The translations under genes and the position numbers were made by a program. A DNA stretch of 64,000 nt from Megamerina dolium (Eukaryota; Arthropoda; Insecta; Diptera; Megamerinidae). Shown here piece after piece: positions 1 through 10,188 of the stretch. Below the pieces are notes generated by a model, which saw nothing but the letters and a program-made list of their open reading frames with translations, did not search any database and was not told where the DNA came from. The first letter of the stretch is position 1. Every line of letters starts with the position of its first letter. Location of the stretch: the NCBI GenBank assembly GCA_963854835.1, contig OY978526.1, forward strand, positions 46,956,140-47,020,139. Direction: 5' to 3'.

Positions 1-345
1 TTTCCATCTGCGGCTAAACTGGTGGTGAAGCGCCTTGAGTTTTTCCCATCGGTTTATTAGGGATATATCTTCCGAGTTGGGTTCGGGCAAGGCCGTTAGT
101 GGAGCACTTCGCAGGAAGTGACCTGGAGTTAGCGCTATCAGTTCTTTGGGATCTTGAGAGAGGGGAGACAATGGTCTAGAGTTGAGCACGGCTTCGATTC
201 TACAGAGCAGAGTTGAGAACTCTTCGAAGCGGAATTTGTGATTGCCGGCAGTCTTTTTGAAATGAGCCTTAGAGCTTTTGACTGCCGACTCCCAGAGACC
301 GCCCATGTGAGGCGCACTGGGAGGAATAAAAACCCAGTCAATACC
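1..345 (-). pseudogene. BEL/Pao integrase C-terminal region, cut by window edge
   Basis: The minus strand continues the integrase in a different frame from the preceding segment, so a frameshift lies near 345. The motif GLWESAVK, followed by a stretch with EAVLNSRPLSP and LTPGHFL, is typical of the end of the BEL integrase core and the start of the DUF5641 tail. The reading stays open to base 1. It would complete integrase and its C-terminal domain, which inserts the cDNA into chromosomal DNA. Confidence 0.85.
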
Positions 346-1260
346 TTACGGAGAGTATTGGGCCAGAATATCTTTGGACAACTCTTTAGAGAATTTGAGG
401 AATTCTTTACTCATGGCTCTTTGAGCTCCAACGAAAGTTGTACCATTATCCGACATGATTTTGCGGGGAAGGCCTCTTCTGCCAACGAATCTGGCGAATG
501 CGGCGCGGAATGCCTCGGTAGAGAGATCAGAGCACAATTCCAAATGAATGGCCTTTGTGGAAAAGCATACAAATACAGCCACATACCCTTTGAGAAAGGC
601 AGCAGTTCGAAGCGTAGATGCTTTAATTTGGAATGGGCCTGCAAAATCAACACCTGTGGTAGCGAAAGGTACCGACAAGGTACACCGTTCAGGCGGCAGA
701 GTTGCCATAATCTGTGATCGGACCTTTTGTTTGTGGATGGTACAAACTTTGCTTAGAAATATGCATTTCCTTATTTGGGGCTTAAGACGAGGAATATAGA
801 ATTCTTGTCGAGCCATTCGGAACATGAGCCTTTGTTCTGCGTGTAGGAGCAGAGTATGGAGAAACTCGAGGTACAAAACGCAAAATCGGGATTTTTCCGG
901 AAGAATTATGGGGTGGCGCTCACTATAACTAAGACCAGAATGAGCTAATCGACCATTTACTCTCATGAGATTTTCCTTATCTAGAAATGGATTTAAAGTG
1001 AGCAAAGAGCTTTTATTGCTGACTACTGCGGTTGAGCTGAGAAGAGCCTTCAGCTCTTTAGGAAAATATTGCCATTGGGCTAACGAGATTAGCCGGCTTT
1101 TTGCGAAACGAATTTCGTCCTGCGAGAGTGAGGAATTCGAAATTGGAGAAGATTTTCGCAATTTAGAGAGTCCGTTATGGACAAAACGGAAAACGTAAGA
1201 AATCATACGTATTTCCCTTGAAAATGATGGGAACCCGATCGAGAATGAATGTATGGTCAT
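346..1260 (-). pseudogene. BEL/Pao integrase zinc-binding and catalytic region
   Basis: An open stretch of about 304 codons on the minus strand. The N-terminal third carries the BEL linker (DKENLMRVNGRL, then HPIILP). It is followed by an HHCC-like zinc region (FLHTLLLHAEQ, then a C-rich segment) and the catalytic core with VDFAGPF and SDNGTTFVG, which hold the first two acidic catalytic residues. The third catalytic position would fall in the next frame. Frames change at both ends, so this is a broken part of one pol gene. Confidence 0.88.
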
Positions 1261-1982
1261 CTAACGTGAGAAGAACCTCTACTTTCCTTTGCTCGGGGGC
1301 AAAGTACTGAGAATTCGACATCTAAAGTTTCTTTAACGGACTTGGCTAGGTGCGAAAGTAAAACGGCGCTACACAATTCCAAACGTGGTAAGCTGACCGT
1401 CTGAAGAGGTGCAACTTTTCCTTTAGCCACCAGTAAATGACAGGATCTTTGATTATTCATGTCCATTGATAGTATGTACAGGGCTGCACAATACGCTTTC
1501 TCTGAAGCGTCTCAAAATCCATGAAGCTGGATTCGCTTCTTGGGAGAGAATTGTACCCATTGAGGGATTTCGATGAGACCAATGGACGAAATGTTCTCCA
1601 GAAATACATTCCATTTGATGAGCGATCTGGGTTTCACGCATTCATCCCAGTCGGTGCCTTCTAACCAGAGCTCTTGGATAAGCAGCTTGGCTTGAGTCAT
1701 GATGGGCGAGAGCCATCCTGCCGGGTCAAAAAGTTTCGCACCGGCAGATAAAATTTGACGCTTGGTAGCAGCGGATGTTGTTTCGATGGGCGATACTGAG
1801 TACGAGAATGTGTCAGTCAATGCATTCCATCGATTTCCAAGGGTTTTTGTGGCACTGGCACTTTCAAATTTTAGAAAATCAGAATCGAGAAGTTCTGATT
1901 TTGGGATATTTTCTAAAATTTTAGCATGATTTGCAGTAATCTTTAGTAATGGAAATCCTGCGGAGTTGAGGACTTGTATCAC
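1257..1982 (-). pseudogene. BEL/Pao RT C-terminal part and RNase H, broken
   Basis: Two or three minus-strand frames cover the end of RT and the RNase H region. The larger one (1512-1982) has KTLGNRWN and AGAKLFDPAGWLSPI, conserved landmarks downstream of the BEL RT. The stretch at 1257-1466 has SLPRLELCSAVLLSHL, a hallmark of BEL RNase H. At least two frame changes separate them, so it is non-functional. Confidence 0.82.
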
Positions 1983-2563
1983 TGAGATAAAGATTCTACT
2001 GCATCTGGAATTGTATGTGAACCAGATAATACGTCATCCACATAGGTTTCTTTGAAGATTATTTTTTCCACGAGAGGGAAATTCTTCTTGGAATCCTTAG
2101 CCAATTGTTGCAGTGTTCTAATGGCTAAATATGGAGCGCAATTTACACCAAATGTTACTGTCTTCAATCGGAAATCTTGAATTGGAGAATTTGGTGACCT
2201 GCGAAAGAGAATACGCTGGAAATCCTGGTCGTCATGGTGGACAAGAATTTGTCGGTACATCTTTTGTACATCACCATTGAAAACAAATTGATATAGTCGC
2301 CACCTCAGGATGAGAACCATGAGATCTGGTTGTAATGTGGGACCTATATGTAATACGTCGTTAAGAGAATGGCCTGAGCCGCTGCTTCTTGCGTCATTAA
2401 AAACAACACCCACTTTGGTGGTTTTCTTTTCTGGCCTCACCACTGCATGATGTGGCAGGTAAAAGGAGAATTACTTGCCATCAGAGATGATTTCATGCGA
2501 GCCTGTGGGTTCCATATGATCCAGCGTGAGGTATTCTTCGAGAACCTCATCGTAAATGGCTTT
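1979..2563 (-). pseudogene. BEL/Pao reverse transcriptase catalytic part
   Basis: The minus-strand reading contains VRPEKKTTKVGVVFNDA, FNGDVQKMYRQILVH and the catalytic box TYVDDVLSG, which are BEL RT blocks. The part upstream of 2443 continues to the SINE target site but carries an in-frame TAA at 2471-2473. The N-terminal part of the same domain lies on the other side of the SINE at 2957-3438. Confidence 0.88.
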
Positions 2564-2577
2564 GAGATCGCCTTTAT
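2564..2577. repeat. Target-site duplication, SINE copy 1, left
   Basis: 14-bp direct repeat GAGATCGCCTTTAT, identical to bases 2943-2956. Its length is typical of LINE-machinery retroposition. Confidence 0.9.
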
Positions 2578-2942
2578 AAATAAATATGTGGCACATAAAG
2601 CCCCAAAGGGCTCATTGGCCGAGCTTCTCTTCCATTACTGTTGTGCGTCTTAAATTTTGGACAATATTAGAAAGGTCCTACTTATTTTAGCCGGTTCCGA
2701 ACGGCAGAACACTTGTGACATCACTTTTTCTGAGCTTTGTCACAGAGTTCTTTTAGAAGCTTTTTCATGGCAAGTTGTTACTGTCGGAAGAATTGCCAAT
2801 TGCTTGCCGACAGGTGGGTACCGTTCGAAAGAAAAATCTTATCGATATTAAATTTGTTATGCATCAGTCGGGGATTGAACCACGACCTACAGATCAAAAG
2901 GCGAACACACTAACCACTGAGCTACGGAACCCAGAGACGGCG
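2578..2942 (-). mobile_element. tRNA-derived SINE, copy 1 (inside BEL RT)
   Basis: About 365 bp in minus orientation. The right end is a tRNA-like head with a pol III box A (TAGCTCAGTGG on the minus strand) and box B (GGTTCAATCCC). It is followed by a body shared with the copy at 25624-25981 and ends in an AT-rich tail. A 14-bp direct repeat, GAGATCGCCTTTAT, stands at 2564-2577 and 2943-2956. This is a perfect target-site duplication, which proves retroposition rather than a tRNA gene. The head most resembles tRNA-Arg, but its anticodon stem is degenerate. Confidence 0.88.
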
Positions 2943-2956
2943 GAGATCGCCTTTAT
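2943..2956. repeat. Target-site duplication, SINE copy 1, right
   Basis: Exact partner of 2564-2577. The two together bracket the SINE. Confidence 0.9.
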
Positions 2957-3438
2957 TTGAAAAAATTTTTCCATACTGCGAAATTGATTATATGCTATGG
3001 TTCGGGAGTGACCAAGAGCCGTAAGAGCGGGAAAACTGGATTTAAATGGAAGCCTGACCACATATCTTCCATCTGACCAACGAGATGTGGTCCTCTGATA
3101 GTAGTCATCACAGGCTATATCTTCTTCCGATACTTGAGCTGGCTGACTCACTTCTTCCTGCTCCCAAAACTTCCTTAGTTGAGAACTAAGAAGTTCATTG
3201 GAAATTTCCTCTACCTGTGTCGAGAATGTTGACACTTTTTGAGAGATAGGGCCGCTAATTATCCAGCCAAATATCGTATTCTGTGCGAGAAGGCTTCCAC
3301 AGATATTATGGCGGATTCCGGTAAGGAGGATTTGAGGAATCAAATCACTACCTATGACCATGTCAATTTGCGCCTGCACGAAGCAATTCGAGTCAGCCAA
3401 ATCTAACATTTCGAATTGCTGCCAATCGAGCTTACAAA
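2957..3438 (-). pseudogene. BEL/Pao protease end and RT N-terminal part
   Basis: Minus-strand segment with DMVIGSDLIPQILL and NTIFGWIISGP (end of the DUF1758-type protease), then a linker and the RT start with GRYVVRLPFK and NQFRSMEKFF. It is separated from the protease active-site segment by a frameshift near 3438 and cut at its 3' side by the SINE. A one-base frame change also lies beside the SINE target site. Confidence 0.85.
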
Positions 3439-4929
3439 TTTACAAATGGGTAGAAATTTGGTCAATTGTGAGAGTACAATTGCCCGTGTCTGTAACTTTT
3501 TATTAGCCTTTGGGGCGACTAACGTAACGGTACAAGTTTGGTTAGAGTTTTCGGTGGTTTTACCACCCATTCCAGAAATTTCGACGTGAGTTGCTTGCGA
3601 AGGAAGCCTCAGACGATTTTGTACCTTGGTAGAGATGAATGTTCGTTGAGAATCTTAGTCGATGAGTGCTCGAACCTTGTGAAGTTCTCCAAGATGCTCT
3701 ATAGAGACAACAGCTGTGGGCAAAAGAGTTATTTCTTCATTTGAGGTGAACAATGCTTGCACCTTTGAAGAAGATTTGGAGCATGATGAGCAGGGTTGCT
3801 CATCTTCGGATGATCGGTCCTGAGATCTCCGGCTTCTCGAGTTTCTTGAGGGGGTTATCGTCTGCTGCGTGCTCTTTTTCTTATTGTGCGGCTGAAGCGT
3901 GGAGGTTTGCGCCAAAACCTTGGTGTACCTACTGGGAATATTATCAGGTATGTGAAGCATCGTGTGATGCCTTCGCTGACATTGCAAACAGGAGTGTTTG
4001 CTCTTGCAGTCCCGTTTATGGTGAGTAAAGGCCAGGCAGTTCTCACAGAGATTGTGTTCTCGAACTAGCCTCACTCTATCACGAACAACTAACTTTTTAA
4101 ACCGCTCACAGGATTTAAGCGAATGTGCGGCTTCGCAGATTGGACTAGAGAATGCCCGATTGCTTTCTGCAAAAAAGTTTTGGGTTTTGTTCTGGGATCT
4201 GTTTTGTGGAAATCCTGGTTTATTTGGCTTGACGCTGTTGAGCCTCTCCACGACTTCATACCTGAGAGTCAGGAATTCGTCCATTTGCTGCCATGTTGGG
4301 AGATCCTTGCGGGAACTTAGGGATTGTTCCCAGAGAGCCAAGGAATCTTCAGGCAGTTTTGAACAGCAGATATGCACCAGGATCGGGTCCCAATTCTCTG
4401 TCGAGACGCCTTGAGAGGATAAGACGGACAGAGAATTATTGATCGTGGTTTGCAATTTCTGAATTGCCTCGCTATTCTCGTAACTCACTTGAGGGAGGTT
4501 CAAGAGAGTTTTTATCTGCTTATCGACCAGAATTCGCTTGTTTTCGAAGCGGGCCTTTAGCGCATTCCATGCCAACTCGAAATTTTCGTTGTTGAGCGCG
4601 TACTGCTTCACAATAGCTCCAGCTTTTCCTGCAGTTTTGTATCGGAGATGATACAGTTTTTGGGCAGAAGAGAGTTTAGGGTGGTTTATGTAAACCGCCG
4701 TAAACATGTCGCGGAAGGACGTCCATTCTTCGTACCCGCCGGAAAATGTTTCGGTATCACAAGTAAGAACAGTCAGGCAAATCGCGGAATTATTTGCCTG
4801 CTCTGTTGCAGAAATAGAGGTAATTTCTGCTTGTGATGGAAGTTGCAATCTGGAGGCTGATTGAACTTCTAAGAGATCCGAAATCTGTGCTCGCTGCCAG
4901 TTTGAAATTACTGGGCAGCTCGTCCTCAT
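3439..4929 (-). pseudogene. BEL/Pao Gag core, zinc knuckles and protease active-site region
   Basis: A 424-codon minus-strand reading starts in the Gag core (FSGGYEEWTSFRDMF, DUF1759-like capsid) and continues through a double Cys/His zinc knuckle (CENCLAFTHHKRDC, then CLQCQRRHH). It ends at VRALID just where the aspartic protease active site should be. The next two codons read stop-Asp instead of the expected Ser-Gly, after which the same frame resumes with SQRTF. The protease catalytic triplet is therefore lost by two point changes. Confidence 0.88.
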
Positions 4930-5251
4930 CCGTTAAACCTGCTCCTCTAAACGTGGACTTGACTTGCTCATAATAGCTACACAAGTTCTCGAGCTTAGCC
5001 TTCAGGAGAGAAGGTGTTAAGTCTTCAACCGGAATCGTTAAAAACTTCGTGCAGAAATGCACCAGGTTGTCCGCCTCGAAAATGAACTCATTCATGGAGG
5101 GGTCATAAGCTCTTTTCCTAGGAGTTTTTTTTGTTTCGGATGGAACTTTTGGCATTTTTTCTACTGCGCCTTTTGGAACAGCACCAGCTGACTCTGCCCT
5201 ACGACCTTCAGAGGTTATTTCCTGCTTTTCTGGTGATTTCGTCACTGGCAT
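4790..5251 (-). pseudogene. BEL/Pao Gag N-terminal region
   Basis: A 153-codon minus-strand reading starts with ATG at 5251. It has a charged N-terminus, then a helical segment (CSYYEQVKSTFRGAG) typical of the BEL Gag N-terminus. It overlaps the next Gag frame at 4790-4929 in a different phase, which implies an indel. It is probably the original polyprotein start. Confidence 0.75.
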
Positions 5252-5444
5252 ATTTAACCGAATCTATCAAAATTTGTGGAGTGAAGAGAGTATCAAATAA
5301 TGCACCAAAATGCATTATGCGACGATATCGTTATAGAGAAATTTATCGATCGATAACAGAAATGTTATCGATATAATGTGTAAATTAGACTTTTTTTCCA
5401 AATATGCTGCTGCAAGGGTATTGCAGTCTCAAAGTTTGAAATCC
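5252..5444. other. Presumed BEL leader and AT-rich flank
   Basis: No gene is seen. Several TATCGAT-type motifs occur at about 5325-5375, including TTATCGATCGATAA, which is palindromic. I found no LTR pair or convincing primer-binding site here, so the BEL 5' LTR is missing or unrecognisable. Confidence 0.5.
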
Positions 5445-5564
<120 letters not shown>

Positions 5565-5577
5565 AAATGTGTATATA

Positions 5578-5800
5578 CAGTGGCTCACAGCTTATTTCGT
5601 ACAGTGTATATATTTTTATGTAAATGGCTGTAACATCGAAACTAAAAAACTTATCGATAAGTTTTGAATGTAGATGTCTGTGTATGTGTTTAGTAAACCT
5701 AATAAGAAAACGGGGAACCCCAAAAATTGTTCTTTTTGTCATGCAAGAGAGAAAAACTATTGATCAGCTGATTTTCAGCTCACATCTTATTTCGTACACA
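5578..5800 (+). repeat. Left IR/DR of the Tc1-like element
   Basis: Outer repeat at 5578-5606 and a related inner repeat at 5776-5800, both containing CTTATTTCGTACA in the same orientation. They are inverted relative to the pair at the right end. Such repeats are transposase binding sites in IR/DR Tc1 elements. Confidence 0.88.
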
Positions 5801-5948
5801 AACTTCAATGTAAGTAAGTTTCATTCTGCCGCGCAGTTACAAAGTTTTTTTGAATTGTATGAGTTTTTGGACCTTTTTAACTATTATAACAATTTTTATT
5901 ATTCTTATTTTAAATAGTTAAAGTGCTGTAAATTAAACATTTAGCGTT

Positions 5949-6967
5949 ATGGGTCGTCGTACAACGATGGAACAGCGTAAACTGGTAATTAACCATTTTA
6001 GGAAAGGTCAGAGTGTGCGAAAAATTGCTGAAATGACAAATTTAAGTGCCTCAACTGTCCAATACATCATTCAACGCTTCATTCGCGAAAATCGGTTGGA
6101 GAACAAGGGCAGAGAAGCACCTAATAAGATTTTCAACGCATCAGACGAGCGTTATATTGTACGAAAAATTAAGAAAAATCCAAAGTTATCCACTCCGAAG
6201 TTGGCTGCAGAGGTTCAGCGTGAAATAGGAAAATCATCCAGTGCTGAAACTGTCCGACGTGTGCTGCGCAATCATGACTTGAACGGTCGAGTAGCCCGAA
6301 AGAAACCATTCATTTCAAAAATGAATATACAACGCCGACTTGACTACGCCAAAGAGCATATTATTAAGACTCCTGCGTTCTGGAATACCGTTATTTTCGC
6401 GGATGAGTCTAAGTTTAATATTTTTGGCTCGGACGGAATGTCATATGTTTGGCGTAAAGCGAATACCGAGCTAAACAAGGAGAACCTTAAGCCCACAGTG
6501 AAGCATGGTGGCGGTAGCGTGATGGTTTGGGCCTGTATGTCAGCAGCCGGAGTAGGTGAATTGGTTTTTATTGAGGGAACAATGGACAAAATGAAGTACC
6601 TCGAGATTCTGAAAAACAATTTACTTCAAAGTGCAGACAAACTGGGTTTGCGGGAAGAATTTCGGTACTACCAAGATAATGACCCAAAACATAAATCTGG
6701 GATTTGCAATCTTGGCTTATTTGGAACTGCCCACACTTGATGTCTCCACCACCACAGTCATCTGACATGAATGTGATTGAAAATCTTTGGTCTATTTTGG
6801 ACAATAAAATAAGAACACACAAGATTTCTAATAAGCAAGACCTAAAGAAGGTACTGATGGAGGAATGGAAAAAAATCACACCAGACATCACTCAAAAATT
6901 GGTGGATTCAATGCCAAATAGACTCCAGGCTGTCATTAACGCTAAGGGATGTCATACTAAATATTAA
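5949..6967 (+). pseudogene. Tc1-like transposase, one frameshift
   Basis: The ATG at 5949 opens an N-terminal paired-like helix-turn-helix region (KLVINHFRKGQSVRKIAEMT, then a second HTH). A DDE core follows, with FADESKFNIFG for the first Asp and QDNDPKHKS for the second. The reading then ends at 6740. The remaining part, with SSDMNVIENLWSILD carrying the catalytic Glu, continues in another frame to 6967. A single-base indel near 6700 therefore breaks an otherwise full-length enzyme of about 340 residues. It would cut and paste the element at TA sites in the nucleus. The short spacing to the Glu fits the DD34E class. Confidence 0.93.
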
Positions 6968-7005
6968 AATCAACTTACTTTGTTTTTAGTTTGAACTTAA
7001 AGAGA

Positions 7006-7228
7006 CTGTACGAAATAAGCTGTGACATGAATTTTCCTATTTTTTTCTTATTTTATTTTTTTATAGTGTCAAACACTAAAATTTTGAAAAAGTAAATTTT
7101 GGAAAATAAAAAACAAACCTTCCTTTCAAAAATGGCATTTATATTTTGTTCAAATTTTTGCTATATTAGGAATTACGACTGCAGCAATTTTTAAACTGTC
7201 ACTGTACGAAATAAGCTGGGAGCCACTG
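7006..7228 (-). repeat. Right IR/DR of the Tc1-like element
   Basis: Inner repeat at 7006-7029 and outer repeat at 7200-7228 share GTACGAAATAAGCTG. They are the inverted partners of 5776-5800 and 5578-5606. The outer copies differ from each other by about one base. Confidence 0.88.
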
Positions 7229-7229
7229 T

Positions 7230-7663
7230 AATTAAAGGGGGGACGTAGCACTGGGGAATGAGTTCAAAATCTTATTTGAAACTCTCAACCTTTTTCTTTT
7301 AAGCGGAAACTTCTTCGTTTTCGCTAACGTTCAACGGAGTCTCAAATCGGAAAAGAAACGCGACTTCTTTGTTTTGCTTCTTGCTGAGAACTGATTCTTT
7401 ATTCGTTCTTTTTAATCTTACGTTCTACTTATCTGTGCGCGCAGGCACTTGTATGGATAAATGTATGTATGTATAAATGTATGTGTGTGTGTGTGTTTGG
7501 TTGTTTGCATGCATTCCATAGTGAGCGTTATTTGCTTGGTCAGCGGAAAAGTGTAACCAAGTTGCATTCGTTTCAAGAAAGAGTTCGTGTTAGAAGTCTT
7601 TCTTGAAATGAATTTTGTTTATTTATTATTTTGTGTGGGTAGTGTAGGACACAATATGTGACT
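7230..7663 (-). repeat. Errantivirus 3' LTR
   Basis: 434 bp, matching 15060-15493. I count four mismatches, all in the about 30 bases next to 7230, and the rest looks identical. Its outer end is fused to the TA of the Tc1-like element. Confidence 0.92.
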
Positions 7664-7675
7664 CCTCCACCCCTA
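7664..7675 (-). other. Errantivirus polypurine tract
   Basis: The minus strand reads AGGGGTGGAGG immediately before the LTR start AGTCAC. This is the expected plus-strand DNA priming site and confirms orientation. Confidence 0.8.
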
Positions 7676-8124
7676 GATTCAACGGTCCCTGTTGAATTAT
7701 TTTTATTTTATTTATTTATTTTTTTTTTTTTTCTTTTCGTCTTTTGGCATGTTGCAATTTTCTTATTCGTAATTGTACATAATTCCATTCTAAGATTATA
7801 AATTTAATGGTATTAATTATAAGATATAATTTTTTTCTCTTTTTTTTTTTTTAAATTATACTTGAAGGATTTATTTTATTTATGTTGCTTAAAATTATAT
7901 TTAAAGGATTTCTTCATTTGCGTTATTTAAAATTATATTTAAGGGATTACTTTATTTGCGTTAAACTACAATATATTTATTTTATATAGTGTCTTACATT
8001 GAGATGGAAAAAGTGCTTCACATGGATAGAAAGTGTTTAGTTCAGATGGACAAATTAATCGTTGCCGATATTAATTCATAAAAAATAGTGGGATAATATT
8101 TTGTTTTTGCTAAGTATTCTGTAG
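7676..8124 (-). other. Errantivirus 3' untranslated region
   Basis: AT-rich, no gene. It includes poly-T runs at about 7719-7735 and 7840-7852, and three related segments with AAATTATATTTAAGG-like sequence at about 7850-7950. Confidence 0.6.
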
Positions 8125-9584
8125 CTATAACTGCATTGTTGTAACTTCTACTCTATTCTGTCCATTTTTTGGACCTAACAGTGGGCCAATTATGGTTTCT
8201 GATTTTTGAGTGTCTCTTTCATTTGGGGCTGATTGAATAGCCAGTTCTACGTTTACATTAGTGTTCCTCTTATTTTTGTTATATATTATACATATTATTA
8301 AGATTCCTATCGCTATCAATAGTATTGTTAATGCGCTTATACCGTAACTGATATCTTTGTGCAGTTTTAGTTCTTCGAGTTTATTAATGTTTTCTTTTTG
8401 TTTTATTATTATTTCCGAAAAGTTTATTTCTCTTTCAAAGTGTACTGTGTTATTTTCTTTTTCGGGGTAGATGTATTTTTCTTCAACGATGACTTTTGTG
8501 TTTTGAAATATTTCGTTATTTATCTGAATTCTACAATTGTAAAAGTTTATTAGTGCGTTACCTTCAAACACGATTTCCCTATTATCGCAATTCTGTTTTA
8601 TCTCTATTTTATTTGCATTTTTTATTAAAATCGTATCATCTTCGATATTCTCGGTTGTTGTTTTATTATTATGTTTTGATTTACATTGGTTAAATGGGCA
8701 AATGCTGATTTCTTTTAAATTTTTGAGGTGTGCTTTCTCTGTAAATTTGTATATTTTGTTTCCTATTGTAATGACGTATTTCTGTTCCTCTATAATTTCG
8801 AAATGTTGTTTATTGGGTATTGGGGTTATTAATGTTAGATCTGCTTTAATGTATGATGTTGGTATTTTTATAGCTAGGATTAACGAGTCATCTTTGTATG
8901 AAAGAAGTCCCATTTCTACATTTTTTAATTTATACACATCGATGTTAAATTTCTCGATTTCTTCTGTCGATAATATACTGGGGTGTAATATATTATGTTT
9001 TGCTGAGGCTATGTTGTCTTGAATCTGTTCAATTTTACTTTCTAAGTATTTGAGTTTGAGCATTTGATCAAAGTAGAGCATGTGTTTTTAAGTGTGTTTA
9101 TGGACCTGTTAAAATTGTCGTTTATATATATTTGTTTATTTACCGTTTCTATTATATTGTGGTTATTTTTTTCTATTATATCTAGGTGCTGTAATATATT
9201 TTCTCTATCCTCATTATCCATTGTTCCAAAAAGCCATTTTTGTGTGGTCCCTATAATATTTATTAATCCCCTACGTTTCCTACTTCCTTCTATTGGCATT
9301 AGTGTATTTATTTTTGCTTTAATAATTTTTATTTCTTCGTATAGCCTTTCTCTGTCGTTGATGGTGAACTGGTTAAGGTTATCTTCTAAATTATGTTCTA
9401 TTTTATTTATAATTTGTTTAAATTCATTAGGGTGTATTATATGTATTACCGTTGTCGTTTGATTTATTATTTCTATTTCTCTGATCCTTATTTTCGCGTA
9501 CCCCGTTTCGTTTTCCAGTTTATTGATCTGTAGAAGTGCGTTGATTGTCGTTATTATCATTAGTAGTATTGCGATTTTCGCCAT
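8125..9584 (-). pseudogene. env: Errantivirus env, one frameshift
   Basis: Two overlapping minus-strand frames (9042-9584 and 8125-9081) make up an errantivirus envelope protein, whose family is related to baculovirus F proteins. The first begins with a hydrophobic signal-like N-terminus and contains a furin-like site (SRKRR) followed by a GLINIIG segment. The second carries the ectodomain with scattered Cys and, near its end, a strongly hydrophobic membrane anchor (ALTILLIAIGILIICIIY) with a short basic tail. The frame change lies between 9042 and 9081. The start overlaps the end of pol, as in relatives that express env from a spliced RNA. In the family this protein mediates fusion at the cell membrane; this copy is broken. 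Confidence 0.9.
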
Positions 9585-10188
9585 TTTGATCCTGAAATTT
9601 AAATTTTCGTTTAACTTGGGTTTTGTATGCTTTTCTAAAATTCGAATCTTTAGATACTAAATGATTTCCCTCTTCTCTAAAGTTATCTACTCTTTTATAT
9701 CTTGGTTGCGTTTTACTAACCCTATAGTTCTTTATGTAATTATTTTGAAAATCCTGTATGTTTACTCTATTCTCCCTGTTATTGATATTATTTATCCTAA
9801 CTTCTTTCTGTTTTTGTAGGTTTTCTGCAAATTCAGTTAGTTCTTGTTCAGAAAGTAGGTTATTTATGAAATCGATTGGTCTCCTTTTTATCGTAGAATG
9901 TATGGTATTATTGTAAGCGGTTATTGCTTTGGATACCTTTTCTTTTAAATCATCGCTATTATCTGTATCAGCATTAAAAAGTCTTAAGTGTTCATTTAAT
10001 GTAGAGTGTAGTCTTTCAACATCTGCGTTCCCTGTCTTATTATAAGTGGTTGTTAGGTGTAGATTTATTTTGTTATCCTTTAGAAATTGTTTGATTGGTA
10101 CTGATCCAATTCGTTGTCTGTTATTAAAGTTTCCGGTTTGCCTAAATATTGAATTCTTTCTTTTATGGCATTTATAATTGATATCCAA
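9520..10188 (-). pseudogene. pol: Errantivirus integrase C-terminal part
   Basis: The 222-codon minus-strand frame follows a one-base frameshift near 10113. It contains NVER-like LHSTLNEHLRLF (third catalytic acidic residue in the E-x-x-H/N-R/S-T-L context), then the basic C-terminal tail ending in Asn/Asp-rich sequence. It overlaps the env start by 65 bases, an arrangement usual for this group. Confidence 0.88.

Larger units (their letters stand above)
1..5251 (-). mobile_element. BEL/Pao LTR retrotransposon, internal region, partial and decayed
   Basis: Read on the minus strand, the order is Gag, zinc knuckles, protease, reverse transcriptase, RNase H and integrase, which is the BEL/Pao order. 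The Gag core matches the DUF1759 type, and the RT box is YVDD rather than the YMDD/YLDD/YIDD of the Ty3 elements elsewhere in the window. The element runs off the left edge inside the integrase C-terminal region, so the 3' LTR is not visible. No LTR is recognisable to the right of the Gag start. A SINE interrupts the RT, and several stops and frameshifts divide the reading frame, so it cannot encode a full polyprotein. Confidence 0.9.
5578..7228 (+). mobile_element. Tc1-like DNA transposon with IR/DR ends
   Basis: 1651 bp, bounded by 29-bp inverted repeats that begin CAGTGGCTC on each side and flanked by TA on both sides (5576-5577, 7229-7230). Inner copies of the terminal motif (TTATTTCGTACA) lie at about 5776-5800 and 7006-7029, giving an IR/DR arrangement as in several Tc1 subfamilies. 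One transposase gene lies between them. Its right end abuts the errantivirus LTR: the TA target used one base of the errantivirus target duplication and one base of the LTR. Confidence 0.95.

Noticed and set aside
238..717. 159-codon plus-strand frame at the left edge
   Set aside because: Antisense shadow of the BEL integrase, which has clear motifs on the minus strand.
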